64,000 nt of DNA from an uncultured bacterium (GCA_949297715.1 CASFTJ010000003.1:62001-126000), one strand, 5' to 3'; numbered from the stretch's first letter, positions 45,684 to 54,557 are shown. Numbers and translations: made by a program. The notes: a model not told the origin generated them from the sequence alone.

Positions 45684-45843
45684 GATTTCTTCTTTTCCTT
45701 ACTTAAATAAATCTAACACCTCAACATAAAACATATATAATTATTACAAAATATATACTTTTTTGAATTTTTATAACGTTATATTAACCTAATTTACGAA
45801 AAATTGCAAGTACTTTTTATAATTTTTTAGAAAATCCGTTTTG

Positions 45844-46575
45844 TTATTTTAAAATATAAATACTTGAACAACTATATCCACTACTTTCTGGTGTACAATC
45901 ACCATTTTGAAGGCTTTCATGCAAATACTCATAAGCCAGCGGTTTAACAGCATTAGCCATTACGTAAAAAACATATATATCTATACCAAATTTATTAGGA
46001 TTTTTGTTTCCGTTTACATCAATTGTTATCCAACCACACCTATTGTAATTAAAATATCCGTCAAAATTATATTTACATGAAGCATCATCAAGATAAAATA
46101 ATACTGCACTTCCATTAGGAAGCATCATTGTTGCACCATTCCAATTTAAATAATCTTCTGTTGCAATAGAATTATTTAAAAGTCTTATTTTATCAAATTC
46201 TGCAAAACAACTGCTTTTAACATCATCCTTATGATAGGGTTCATCACAAGTTCTTACACTTTTTATTTTTTTTGCAAAAGTATCACGTAAACAATTATGT
46301 TTTGTTTTCGAATCTGTACAATCAATTATACTGGCTTCAAAAGTCCCATACTCTGCAACCAATGCCAAATGTGCCTGAGATAATATTGAATAATCAGACT
46401 TTAAAAGTGATATATATTCTCTTAAATTAATTTTATTAATCAACCCCGGTAATGTCATTGCAGCAACAAGACCTATAACACCTATTGTTATCAAGACTTC
46501 AGCCATCGTAAATCCTTTAACTACCTGCTTCTTCAACTTTAATGATTTTAAAAAATCAAACTTTAATCTATCCAT
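45844..46575 (-). CDS. Stand-alone pseudopilin C
   Basis: 243 residues with a longer basic leader (MDRLKFDFLKSLKLKKQVVK) before the classical cleavage site G|FTMAEVLITIGVIG. The globular part has several Cys (IDCTDSK..HNC; CGWITIDVNG) and NPNKFGIDIYVFYV, the same strand as pseudopilin A (PNKLGIDLFVF). It ends GYSCSSIYILK, lacking the WKI...YP signature of A and B. GGGGAGG lies 4 bases before ATG. Again no assembly genes adjoin it, and it is divergent to an XRE regulator. Confidence 0.84.
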   Translation of the reverse strand: MDRLKFDFLKSLKLKKQVVKGFTMAEVLITIGVIGLVAAMTLPGLINKINLREYISLLKSDYSILSQAHLALVAEYGTFEASIIDCTDSKTKHNCLRDTFAKKIKSVRTCDEPYHKDDVKSSCFAEFDKIRLLNNSIATEDYLNWNGATMMLPNGSAVLFYLDDASCKYNFDGYFNYNRCGWITIDVNGNKNPNKFGIDIYVFYVMANAVKPLAYEYLHESLQNGDCTPESSGYSCSSIYILK

Positions 46576-46590
46576 AAATCCCTCCCCAAA

Positions 46591-46609
46591 TGTGATGTAT
46601 TACTTCATA
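46591..46609. repeat. Left arm of a 19-bp inverted repeat flanking the pseudopilin C/XRE start region
   Basis: TGTGATGTATTACTTCATA; its reverse complement occurs at 46652-46670 with 17 of 19 bases matching. It lies just downstream of the pseudopilin -10 box (TATACT, 46609-46614), where a repressor would block transcription. Confidence 0.6.
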
Positions 46610-46642
46610 GTATATCAATAATAATACAAGACAATTATAAAT

Positions 46643-46867
46643 ATGCAAGAATATGAAGTAATGTATCACAAAATAATATCTGCACAGATTAAAAAGCTTC
46701 GCAAATCAGCAAAACTGTCTCAAGAAGAATTTGCAGAAAAAATCAACTGCTCACGAGAATTCGTAAGCAGAGTAGAAAATTTAAAAGAAAAAGTCAGCTT
46801 AAGAATGCTGCTTAAACTCTCTCAATTATTTAACATAAGCCCTAAATATTTTTTTGAAGAAAATTAA
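46643..46867 (+). CDS. XRE-family HTH regulator, divergent to pseudopilin C
   Basis: 74 residues, essentially one HTH_3 domain: IKKLRKSAKLSQEEFAEKI then NCSREFVSRVENLKEKVSL and LSQLFNISPKYFF. ATG 46643 and 46661 are both possible; neither has a clear ribosome site and TATAAA (46636-46641) abuts the first. The first codons contain the right arm of a long inverted repeat, which would let the protein repress itself as well as the pseudopilin. Its stop overlaps the convergent kdsB by 4 bases. Confidence 0.82.
   Translation: MQEYEVMYHKIISAQIKKLRKSAKLSQEEFAEKINCSREFVSRVENLKEKVSLRMLLKLSQLFNISPKYFFEEN
46652..46670. repeat. Right arm of the 19-bp inverted repeat, inside the XRE gene start
   Basis: TATGAAGTAATGTATCACA, matching the reverse complement of 46591-46609 at 17 of 19 positions; the two differing bases are central. 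Confidence 0.6.
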
Positions 46868-47598
46868 AGTCTTTCAGCGACTATTTGTTTAAATTTTTCA
46901 AGATCATCACGAGTATCAATACCGACAGGCACAAAATCTACAACCGAAGTTTTAATTTTCATTCCGTTTTCAAGTGCTCTTAATTGTTCAAGGCTTTCAG
47001 TTTTTTCAAGCGGAGTCTGTTCTAATGATGTCATTTTGATTAAAGCTTCACGCTTGTAACCGTAAATTCCAAGATGCCCATAAAAATTTCCGCTGATTGT
47101 GTTTCTCTCATAAGGAATTTTTGAACGGGAAAAATACAGAGCAAAACCGTTTTTATCACAAACACATTTTACAAGGTTCGGATTATTAACTTCATTTTCA
47201 TCATGCAAAACTCTTATTAAAGTCGAAATATCAGCATTTTCAATTTCTTTTACATTTCTTGCAACTTCATCAATTGCGGAAGGCTCAATTAAAGGCTCAT
47301 CTCCTTGAAGATTAACTATATATGCAATTTCAGGATGTCTATCCACAACTTCTCTTATTCTGTCAGAACCGCATTTGTGCTCTTTTGAAGTCATCTCAGC
47401 AACTCCGCCAAACTTTGTTACCGCATTGTAAATTCTCTCATCATCTGTCGCAACGATAATCATATCAGCTAATTTTGCCTGCATTGCTTTTTCATAAACC
47501 CACTGTATTACGGGTTTTCCTGCAACTTCTAAAAGCGGTTTGCCTTCCAATCTTGATGATCCGTAACGAGCCGGAATTATTATTGCTGTTTTATTCAA
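46864..47598 (-). CDS. kdsB: 3-deoxy-manno-octulosonate cytidylyltransferase
   Basis: 244 residues, TTG start with AGGAG 7 bases upstream. IIPARYGSSRLEGKPL is the nucleotide-binding signature; KCGSDRIREVV and VNLQGDEPLIEP are KdsB motifs, and FSRSKIPYER follows. It activates Kdo as CMP-Kdo for lipopolysaccharide, so the organism is a diderm with Kdo-containing LPS or capsule. Last gene of the accD-accA-prmA-kdsB cluster. Confidence 0.94.
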   Translation of the reverse strand: MNKTAIIIPARYGSSRLEGKPLLEVAGKPVIQWVYEKAMQAKLADMIIVATDDERIYNAVTKFGGVAEMTSKEHKCGSDRIREVVDRHPEIAYIVNLQGDEPLIEPSAIDEVARNVKEIENADISTLIRVLHDENEVNNPNLVKCVCDKNGFALYFSRSKIPYERNTISGNFYGHLGIYGYKREALIKMTSLEQTPLEKTESLEQLRALENGMKIKTSVVDFVPVGIDTRDDLEKFKQIVAERL

Positions 47599-47636
47599 TT
47601 TTATTCTCCTTTTAAGAGGCTTTAAGCAAATTTGCT

Positions 47637-48566
47637 CTACACCCCAAGTTTTTTAACAACCAAAGCAACCCATTGGTTCTGATGAGCTTCTTCGATTAAT
47701 TCTAAATTATGTTTTTTTATTGCATCATATATAACGGGCTTTTTCTCATCCAAAATCCCTGACAGAACCATTATTGCGCCGTCATTCATAATATTTTTCA
47801 AATCCCCCATAATTTCGGCAAGAACATTATGAAGGATATTAGCACATACAAAATCAAACTTTTTTGTAACTTTATCCGCTGTACCCAATTCAAAAGTACA
47901 AACAGAATTATTTTTCAAAGCATTTTCTTTAGCAACATCAATAACAGTCGGGTCGTTGTCGCATCCGTAAACCTCTTTAGCGCCGAATTTATAAGCACAA
48001 ATTGCTAAAATTCCGCTTCCTGTCCCGATATCTGCCATTTTTACGTCAGGTTGCATATACTTTTCAATTGCTTTCATACACAACTGAGTAGTCTGATGAG
48101 TTCCTGTTCCAAAAGCGCAACCCGGCTCCAGCTTTATTATAACTTCATCCTCTCTATGCGGTACATATTCAATCCAATCAGGCACAACCGTAATCCGATC
48201 AGAAACACGGGTTACATCCCATTTTTCTTTCCATTTTTTAGACCAATCTTCATTAGGCTTAACGGCAAACTCAATCTCCCAGCTTCCAAGCTCATCATCC
48301 GTCAATCCTCTTGATTTTAAAATGTCACGTTGTTCATTCAAAAGTCCTTTTATATATTTTAATGAAAGATGCTCAGAAATTTCATTATCGGGATTTAGAA
48401 AAACCTTTAAAGTTCCTTCTGTCGTTGAAATCATTTCTAAATCCTTGTAAGCTTCTTCAGCTAAAACAATTCCTTCACAAGGCAAATTTTCAAAACAAAT
48501 CTCTGAAATAACATCTTCTATTTCTGGGTTTATTTTAATTTGAAGTTCAATGTAATTATCAGACAT
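47637..48566 (-). CDS. prmA: Ribosomal protein L11 methyltransferase
   Basis: 309 residues. An N-terminal substrate domain (EDWSKKWKEKWDVTRV is the PrmA hallmark) precedes a SAM-binding Rossmann domain with GCAFGTGTHQTTQLC, MADIGTGSGILAI and FVCANILHNVLAEI. It trimethylates L11. The ribosome site GGAG lies inside the end of accA, 2 bases away. Confidence 0.94.
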   Translation of the reverse strand: MSDNYIELQIKINPEIEDVISEICFENLPCEGIVLAEEAYKDLEMISTTEGTLKVFLNPDNEISEHLSLKYIKGLLNEQRDILKSRGLTDDELGSWEIEFAVKPNEDWSKKWKEKWDVTRVSDRITVVPDWIEYVPHREDEVIIKLEPGCAFGTGTHQTTQLCMKAIEKYMQPDVKMADIGTGSGILAICAYKFGAKEVYGCDNDPTVIDVAKENALKNNSVCTFELGTADKVTKKFDFVCANILHNVLAEIMGDLKNIMNDGAIMVLSGILDEKKPVIYDAIKKHNLELIEEAHQNQWVALVVKKLGV

Positions 48567-48568
48567 TA

Positions 48569-49519
48569 CTACTCCAGAAAAGCGCCCATTTTACGGAATT
48601 TTTCATAACGGGATTTTTTAAGCTCTTCACCTGATTGAGATGACAATTCATCTAATGCAGATAAAATTGTTTTCTTTAATTCTTCAGACATCACTTTGTA
48701 ATCATGATGTGCCCCGCCAAGAGGTTCCTTAATTTCCCCGTCGATAATATCAAATTTCATAAGATCAGGAGCCGTAATTTTCAAAGCTTCAGCGGCTTCA
48801 GAAGCTTTTGCGGCATCTCTCCATAAAATTGAAGCACAACCTTCCGGTGAAATAACCGTATAATAAGCATGTTCAAGAAGATAAACCCTGTTTGCAACCG
48901 CTAACCCTAAAGCACCGCCTGAGCAGCCTTCACCTGAAATTACAGCAATTACAGGAACTTTTAACTTTGCCATTTCCCTTAAATTAACAGCAATCGCACC
49001 ACCCTGATTGGTTTCTTCAGCGCTGATTCCTGGATATGCTCCGGGGGTATCAATAATCGTTACTATCGGGATATTAAACTTATCAGCATGCTTAAATAAT
49101 CTCAAAGCTTTTCTATACCCTTGCGGCTGAGGCATACCAAAGTTATATTCCAAATTTTCTTTTGTAGATTTACCTTTCATTGTGCCGACAATCATAACCG
49201 TTCTGCCATCAATTTTAGCCAACCCGCCGATTATAGCTCTATCGTCGCTTCCGGTTCTGTCACCGTGAAATTCGATGAAATCAGTGCACATATTCTCTAC
49301 ATAATCCAAAAAGTTAGGTCTTTCGGGATGTCTTGCAATCTGAAGTTTCTGAGAAGGTTTTAAATTTGCGTAAAGCTCCTTTTTGTAATCTTCTGCCTGC
49401 TGTTCAAATGTTTCTATTTCTTTATCTAAATCCATACCGGACTCCAAACTTATTTTTTTCAGTTCATCTATTTTTTCCTGAATTTCAGTGATAGGTTTTT
49501 CAAAATCCAAAACTGTCAT
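48569..49519 (-). CDS. accA: Acetyl-CoA carboxylase carboxyltransferase, alpha subunit
   Basis: 316 residues. Key stretches: FIEFHGDRTGSDD, IVTIIDTPGAYPGISAEE, AVISGEGCSGGALGLAVAN and YTVISPEGCASILW. With AccD it moves the carboxyl group from biotin to acetyl-CoA, the first step of fatty-acid synthesis. AGAGG precedes ATG; accD lies 39 bases upstream on the same strand. Confidence 0.96.
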   Translation of the reverse strand: MTVLDFEKPITEIQEKIDELKKISLESGMDLDKEIETFEQQAEDYKKELYANLKPSQKLQIARHPERPNFLDYVENMCTDFIEFHGDRTGSDDRAIIGGLAKIDGRTVMIVGTMKGKSTKENLEYNFGMPQPQGYRKALRLFKHADKFNIPIVTIIDTPGAYPGISAEETNQGGAIAVNLREMAKLKVPVIAVISGEGCSGGALGLAVANRVYLLEHAYYTVISPEGCASILWRDAAKASEAAEALKITAPDLMKFDIIDGEIKEPLGGAHHDYKVMSEELKKTILSALDELSSQSGEELKKSRYEKFRKMGAFLE

Positions 49520-49558
49520 CTCTTACCTCTTTAAAAATAATACTTTATACCACCGCTC

Positions 49559-50434
49559 TTACTTAAGCACCGGCTGATGCATAGAAAGAAGATTACCGAG
49601 AATATCCGGCAAATCTTTGCGGCGTGCAACAACATCCACCTGACCGTATTTCAAAAGATATTCAGCAGTCTGAAAATCCGACGGAAGTTTCTGTCTTATA
49701 GTCTGTTCAATAACACGGCGGCCTGCAAATCCTATTCTTGCGCCTTTCTCTGCAATTATAATATCGCCAAGCATTCCAAAACTTGCGGTCACACCGCCAA
49801 ATGTCGGTTCTGTCAGTAAATTTATATATAAAATACCTTCATCATCCAATTTTGCGGCAGCACAAGATGTTTTTGCCATCTGCATAAGGCTTAATGCGCT
49901 TTCCTGCATTCTTGCACCGCCTGATGAGGTTATCGCAAGAACCGGTATCTTCAACTCAATTGCTTTTTCCATTATTCTTGCAACCTTTTCGCCGACAACA
50001 GAACCCATTGAACCGCCCATAAAATCAAAATCCATTATGGCTGCGGCAACTTTATTGCCCTTGATTGAGCCGATTCCGGTTACCACCGCATCGTTAAGCC
50101 CTGTCTTGTCATTAGCCTTTTGAAGCCTGTCTTTATAACTTTCTGTATCAACAAATTCAAGCGGATCTGTCGGTTTTATTTCGCCAAAAAGCTCTTCAAA
50201 ACTCCCTTCATCAAAAAGCTGTGCTATACGGTTTTTGGCATTTATCCTAAAATGATAGTCACAAACAGGACATACCATTAAATTGTTTGCCAAATCCTCT
50301 TTCAAAAGCTGAGCTTCACAATGAACACATTTTGTCCACAAGTCAGGGTTTTTCTCGACTTCGGCTCTTGCTTCAAGCGCACGTCTTTGTATCTGTGCCT
50401 CTTTTCGTTTTTCAAACCAATCTTGAATTGTCAT
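49559..50434 (-). CDS. accD: Acetyl-CoA carboxylase carboxyltransferase, beta subunit
   Basis: 291 residues. An N-terminal zinc ribbon (TKCVHCEAQLLKEDL...MVCPVCDYHF) is followed by the crotonase-like core with MDFDFMGGSMGSVVGEK, ITSSGGARMQESALSLMQM and TEPTFGGVTASFGMLGD. First gene of the acc cluster; AGGG lies about 9 bases before ATG. Confidence 0.96.
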   Translation of the reverse strand: MTIQDWFEKRKEAQIQRRALEARAEVEKNPDLWTKCVHCEAQLLKEDLANNLMVCPVCDYHFRINAKNRIAQLFDEGSFEELFGEIKPTDPLEFVDTESYKDRLQKANDKTGLNDAVVTGIGSIKGNKVAAAIMDFDFMGGSMGSVVGEKVARIMEKAIELKIPVLAITSSGGARMQESALSLMQMAKTSCAAAKLDDEGILYINLLTEPTFGGVTASFGMLGDIIIAEKGARIGFAGRRVIEQTIRQKLPSDFQTAEYLLKYGQVDVVARRKDLPDILGNLLSMHQPVLK

Positions 50435-50497
50435 ATTCTAATCCCTATTAATAAATTCCTTTTTAACAAATACATTATACACTAAAAATTAATCTTG

Positions 50498-51283
50498 TCA
50501 CTTTTTAGGTGGATTATTTACAAAAAACTTTCTCATCTCATCGGAGATTTGAAGATTTTGAAGCGTTAATCCGTATTTTTTCAGGTTTGCAATATTCTCT
50601 TGTTCCTCAAGTAAATCCCTTTTAGGCTTTGAACTTATATCACTTTTTACTCGTTCAAACTCACTTTTTACAGATCCTTCCATAACTTTTGCGATAATTT
50701 CATCAATATCGCTTCCGCCGGTCTGATACTTTGATGCTATTTCTGCCACAGTCGCTCCCTGTGGAAGTCTGTATAGCCAATTTACCGTTAAAACATCCCC
50801 TGAAGATACCTTATTTATACCTTTTTGATGCGGAGTATACATTATATCTTTTTTGTTCGGACTATGCCCTAAACCTACAGCATGGCCTATTTCATGCAAA
50901 ATTGTATGATATACTTCACTCTCGTCCATATAATCCGCATGCACTAAGCCGTCCGTAAGCCCGATTGAAACTTCGGCACCATAAAGTCTATGCTGAGCAT
51001 CATAAGAAAAATTACATACACCAAGCGCCTTTCTCTCAACTCTTTTCCACTCAATATTAATTTGAGATTCCAAAAGTGTATCAGTTATCTGAAAAGAGAC
51101 CTTTCCTTTTGTTGCCTTCTGCCACTCATCTAGAGCACGCTTTACAAGCCCCCTGTATTTGTAGTCCTCGCCTGCTTTTGAGTAAAATTTCATCGGTGCA
51201 ACATAAACCTTCAACGGCATAAATGTCCACCTCATCAACCGCCCGTTTTTTAAAGATTCAGAAACATAAGTACGCTTTTGCAT
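50498..51283 (-). CDS. Matrixin-type zinc metallopeptidase without signal peptide
   Basis: 261 residues. YHTILHEIGHAVGLGHSPNK gives the metzincin motif HExxHxxGxxH (His130, Glu131, His134, His140), with the Met-turn in KKDIMYTPHQ (Met148) and a preceding KRALDEWQKATKGKVSFQIT segment typical of matrixins. No signal peptide or propeptide is present, so export would need another route or the protein acts inside. TACAAT lies exactly 6 bases before ATG, predicting a leaderless mRNA; it is divergent from ybaB. Confidence 0.83.
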   Translation of the reverse strand: MQKRTYVSESLKNGRLMRWTFMPLKVYVAPMKFYSKAGEDYKYRGLVKRALDEWQKATKGKVSFQITDTLLESQINIEWKRVERKALGVCNFSYDAQHRLYGAEVSIGLTDGLVHADYMDESEVYHTILHEIGHAVGLGHSPNKKDIMYTPHQKGINKVSSGDVLTVNWLYRLPQGATVAEIASKYQTGGSDIDEIIAKVMEGSVKSEFERVKSDISSKPKRDLLEEQENIANLKKYGLTLQNLQISDEMRKFFVNNPPKK

Positions 51284-51349
51284 ATTTTTATTGTATAATA
51301 AAATTACAAAATTGAGAAGCCAGACTTAAAAATACGGAGGATAAAAAGC

Positions 51350-51682
51350 ATGAATATTATGCAAATGATGAAACAGGCACAGAACCTCAAAAAAAGAATT
51401 AAAGACACTCAAGAAGAACTTGCAGCCCAAGAAGTTATCGGCGAAGCGGCTAACGGCAGTGTAACGGTTGTATTTGACGGACAAGGCCAGTTTAAATCTA
51501 TTAAACTTAAACCCGAAGCCATTAACCCCGAAAATCCGTCATCTGTTGATAATGATTCTTTGGAAATGCTTGAAGACCTTATTTCAACTGCAATTAAACA
51601 AGCCAGTGACAAAGCTTCAAATCTTTTAAATCAAAAAATGAGCGCTGTTACAGGCGGTATTAATATTCCGGGATTATTCTAA
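51350..51682 (+). CDS. YbaB/EbfC nucleoid-associated protein
   Basis: 110 residues: MNIMQMMKQAQNLKKRIKDT, then EVIGEAANGSVTVVFDGQGQ and a C-terminal helical part, the full YbaB fold. It binds DNA as a dimer. GGAGG precedes ATG. recR follows with no gap, the common ybaB-recR pair; dnaX, usually just upstream, is instead about 12 kb away on the other strand. Confidence 0.93.
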   Translation: MNIMQMMKQAQNLKKRIKDTQEELAAQEVIGEAANGSVTVVFDGQGQFKSIKLKPEAINPENPSSVDNDSLEMLEDLISTAIKQASDKASNLLNQKMSAVTGGINIPGLF

Positions 51683-52282
51683 ATGATTTTTCCAAAATCC
51701 ATTGCATCATTAATTGAATATTTTCAAAAATTTCCGTCAGTCGGGCCAAAATCTGCCCAGAGAATGGCGTTTTATATGCTTAGAATGCCTGAGAGTGAAG
51801 TTCAAAAATTCGCTCAGGCTATTCTTGATGCTAAGAGAAACACCAGAACCTGCGAAGTTTGCTTTAACCTTTCTTCAGCAAGCCCCTGCGAAATTTGCAC
51901 AAACCCTAAGCGTGACAGGTCGGTTATTTGTGTTGTTGCTGAAACAAAAGACCTTATCGCAATCGAAAAAACCAACGAATTTAAAGGGCTTTACCACGTT
52001 TTGCAAGGCTTAATCTCACCGATGGACGGAATCGGTGCTGATGATATAAGGATAAAAGAGCTTTTAAACAGGTTGACCTCTGATGAGGTTAAAGAAATTA
52101 TTCTTGCGCTTCCGCCATCTGTTGAAGGGGAAGCAACAAGCCTTTATCTTACAAAACTTATTAAGCCGTTCGGCATCAAAATTTCAAGAATTGCATTCGG
52201 GCTTCCTGTCGGGGCTGACCTTGAATATGCGGATGAAATTACGATAGCTAAAGCAATCGAAGGCAGAAGAGAAATCGCCTGA
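51683..52282 (+). CDS. recR: Recombination protein RecR
   Basis: 199 residues. The N-terminal HhH (FQKFPSVGPKSAQRMAFYML), the four-Cys zinc finger (CEVCFNLSSASPCEIC) and the Toprim domain (VICVVAETKDLIAIE; YHVLQGLISPMDGIG) are all present. With RecO/RecF it loads RecA at gaps. The ATG immediately follows the ybaB stop. Confidence 0.96.
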   Translation: MIFPKSIASLIEYFQKFPSVGPKSAQRMAFYMLRMPESEVQKFAQAILDAKRNTRTCEVCFNLSSASPCEICTNPKRDRSVICVVAETKDLIAIEKTNEFKGLYHVLQGLISPMDGIGADDIRIKELLNRLTSDEVKEIILALPPSVEGEATSLYLTKLIKPFGIKISRIAFGLPVGADLEYADEITIAKAIEGRREIA

Positions 52283-52296
52283 TTAAATCGGAATGC

Positions 52297-53256
52297 TTAA
52301 CAGAAAAATTGGATAAAAATATTAGTAAATGGTCTTATAAAAATCCACCAAAGCTTTAAATCATCCATTTTCAAAGCTTTTCCGTCTTTACAAACTACTG
52401 TCAATGACTTACTTTTAGGATTCTTATCTATAATATATCCGGCCGGAATATCCGTTTGCTGTTCTTCAATTTTTACCTTATACGGATTTACTTTTAAAAA
52501 ATGGCTGCCGACAGTTAGATAACAAGGCATCCAGGGGTGCAGAGCCTTTATTATTCTTACAATTTCTTCTGAAGTGTTATTTTTAAAATCAAGCATTTTT
52601 ATCATCTCATCAACATTGCCAAAATATGAAGAACGGCTCTCATTTTGCGTAATCGGTATTATTACTTCACTCTGAATTTTTACCAAAAATTCCCTTGCTA
52701 ATTCTCTTGTCGCAGAAAATGCTCTTTCCCTTAGTTCTTTTCCTGTATCAGAAGGCAAAATGTCAACTTCTTTTTGAAGCAAAATTGCGCCTGTATCAAT
52801 GTTTTCATCCATAAGATGAAGTGTGACACCGGTTTTCTTTTCACCGTTTAAAATAACTTGCATATAAGGATTTGGGCCTCTATAGCGTGGAAGAAGTGAC
52901 GGATGAATATTTACGGTGCCTATTCTTGGCATTGAGAAGGTTTCTTTTTTAAGCTTTTCTCTCCAAGTGCCAACCATTATTAAATCTGCATTGGTTTTTA
53001 AAATATAATTTCTAAAATCTTCACTATTTGCGGATTTACACTTAACTTCAGGCAGCTTGTATTTCTTAATTAAGGTCAAATCGTATGAAGTCTTAAACAA
53101 ATCATTAAAAAATAATTTAACCCCTGAAAAAAGCGTCCTTTCATATCTGAAAACACCCGCAATTTCAACATCAGATTCTCTGACGGCTTCAATTATATTT
53201 GCAAGCATCTGCCCTCTGCCCAAAAGTATAACTTTCATACGAGTTTTATCTGTCAT
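52297..53256 (-). CDS. Formyltransferase of the Fmt family
   Basis: 319 residues. VNIHPSLLPRYRGPNPYMQVI and GVTLHLMDENIDTGAILLQ contain the catalytic Asn-His-Asp set of 10-formyl-THF transferases; the C-terminal domain is Fmt_C-like. The N-terminal half is less conserved than in typical Fmt (GRGQMLANIIEAV) and the usual SLLP flank differs slightly, so a sugar- or amino-acid formyltransferase is an alternative to methionyl-tRNA formyltransferase. Start 53256 or the internal Met 53238. It lies 12 bases after smpB. Confidence 0.72.
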   Translation of the reverse strand: MTDKTRMKVILLGRGQMLANIIEAVRESDVEIAGVFRYERTLFSGVKLFFNDLFKTSYDLTLIKKYKLPEVKCKSANSEDFRNYILKTNADLIMVGTWREKLKKETFSMPRIGTVNIHPSLLPRYRGPNPYMQVILNGEKKTGVTLHLMDENIDTGAILLQKEVDILPSDTGKELRERAFSATRELAREFLVKIQSEVIIPITQNESRSSYFGNVDEMIKMLDFKNNTSEEIVRIIKALHPWMPCYLTVGSHFLKVNPYKVKIEEQQTDIPAGYIIDKNPKSKSLTVVCKDGKALKMDDLKLWWIFIRPFTNIFIQFFC

Positions 53257-53268
53257 TTTATTTTATCT

Positions 53269-53721
53269 CTAATACCTTATCTTTGAAGCTCTGTCCATTT
53301 CGCGTGTCTGATCTTTTTTCGCAATATCTTCACGCTTGTCATGAAGCTTTTTACCTTTGGCAAGCCCTATCTCTACTTTGGCAAATCCGTGAGTGATAAA
53401 AACTTCTAACGGAATTATCGAATATCCGTCCTTCTTAACCTTTGATTGCATTTTTAATATTTCTTTTTTGGTTAGCAGAAGTTTTCTTATTCTATCCGTT
53501 TTGTGATTATAACGGTTTCCCTGTTCATAAGGCGAAATGTGACAGTTATATAGAAAAATTTCATTATCTTCTATTTTACAAAAACTGTCTTTCAAATTTA
53601 TAGCGCTTTTTCGTATTGATTTAATTTCTGTTCCGCTCAAGACAATTCCGGCTACATACTTATCGAAAATTGTGTAGTCGTGAAATGCTTTTCGGTTTGT
53701 CGTTATAACTTTTTTGTCCAT
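53269..53721 (-). CDS. smpB: SsrA-binding protein SmpB
   Basis: 150 residues: NRKAFHDYTIFDKYVAGIVL with GTEIKSIRKSAINLKDSFCKI, HISPYEQGNRYNHKTDRIRKLLL, and the basic tail KGKKLHDKREDIAKKD. With tmRNA it rescues stalled ribosomes. TAAAAT lies 6 bases before ATG without a ribosome site: leaderless. Confidence 0.96.
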   Translation of the reverse strand: MDKKVITTNRKAFHDYTIFDKYVAGIVLSGTEIKSIRKSAINLKDSFCKIEDNEIFLYNCHISPYEQGNRYNHKTDRIRKLLLTKKEILKMQSKVKKDGYSIIPLEVFITHGFAKVEIGLAKGKKLHDKREDIAKKDQTREMDRASKIRY

Positions 53722-53757
53722 ATTTAAATTTTAGCATAAATTTAAAATTATTATACA

Positions 53758-54525
53758 CTATTTGCTGTTACGAGCTTCCTTAAAAACAGTTTTTAAGGCT
53801 TCTGTCACAATTTGAAGCTTCTCTTTTAATTGAAATTCACACCCGTCATCAACATACACAACTTCCGGTATCAAATCTTTATGAAGTTCTTGATTCTTAA
53901 CCCCGTATTTATGACCGTTTTCCCAGGCTTTAACCTCTTCTAAAAGCCTATATCTGCTGTTTTGTAAAAATAAAATCTTTTCACTAATCGGCATATTTTT
54001 CAAAATATCAGGCAGCAAAACATCTTTTAAATTGTTCAAATCATTACAGTGCTTATTATAAAGATACTCATTATAAAAAAAATCATCATAATATCTAAAA
54101 CGACTTTCCGCAAGTTCTGCGGCTTTTGCTGTATGTTTGGGATTAAAAATCTCACAGAAAAAATGAAACATCTCATGCATAAATGAATCCGTTTTGTATA
54201 TAGAAATTTTACCGTCATAGGGATTTGTCGGAAAATATATTTTATATAAAGATATTTCAGACGGCTTTTTTTCAGATGTACACAAAACAACTGCGCCCTC
54301 TAAATCTTTTCCGTTGCTGGATCCAAGCTTGTAATTAACTTTTGAGGGCAAAACATCTTTAATTGTTTTTTCAAAAACATCCGGAGAAATGTCTTTTTCT
54401 GTAAAAGCACCGGAAATTTTATCAAAAAATTTATCTGTTAATTTTTGAGCATTTTTAAGGCGTTCAGAGTAGGAACCTTTAGATAAATTCAGCGGAAGTT
54501 TTACATCTGGCGAAATTTTTAACAT
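53758..54525 (-). CDS. Putative zincin-like protein (HEMFH)
   Basis: 255 residues, no named family recognised. SFMHEMFHFFCEIFNP (His117, Glu118, His121) fits the HExxH zinc-peptidase helix; a Glu in RLLEEVKAWENG about 85 residues later could be the third ligand. The N-terminus MLKISPDVKLPLNLSKG lacks a signal peptide. The remainder is helical. The motif alone is weak evidence; the surrounding hydrophobic helix supports it. Confidence 0.55.
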   Translation of the reverse strand: MLKISPDVKLPLNLSKGSYSERLKNAQKLTDKFFDKISGAFTEKDISPDVFEKTIKDVLPSKVNYKLGSSNGKDLEGAVVLCTSEKKPSEISLYKIYFPTNPYDGKISIYKTDSFMHEMFHFFCEIFNPKHTAKAAELAESRFRYYDDFFYNEYLYNKHCNDLNNLKDVLLPDILKNMPISEKILFLQNSRYRLLEEVKAWENGHKYGVKNQELHKDLIPEVVYVDDGCEFQLKEKLQIVTEALKTVFKEARNSK

Positions 54526-54557
54526 ACCTGAATAAAATATCTAAATAAAAATTTTTG

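Noticed and set aside
45772-45783. TATAACGTTATA palindrome between rpaB and pseudopilin C
   Set aside because: Short and A+T-rich, and its position relative to either promoter is unclear; kept only as a note.
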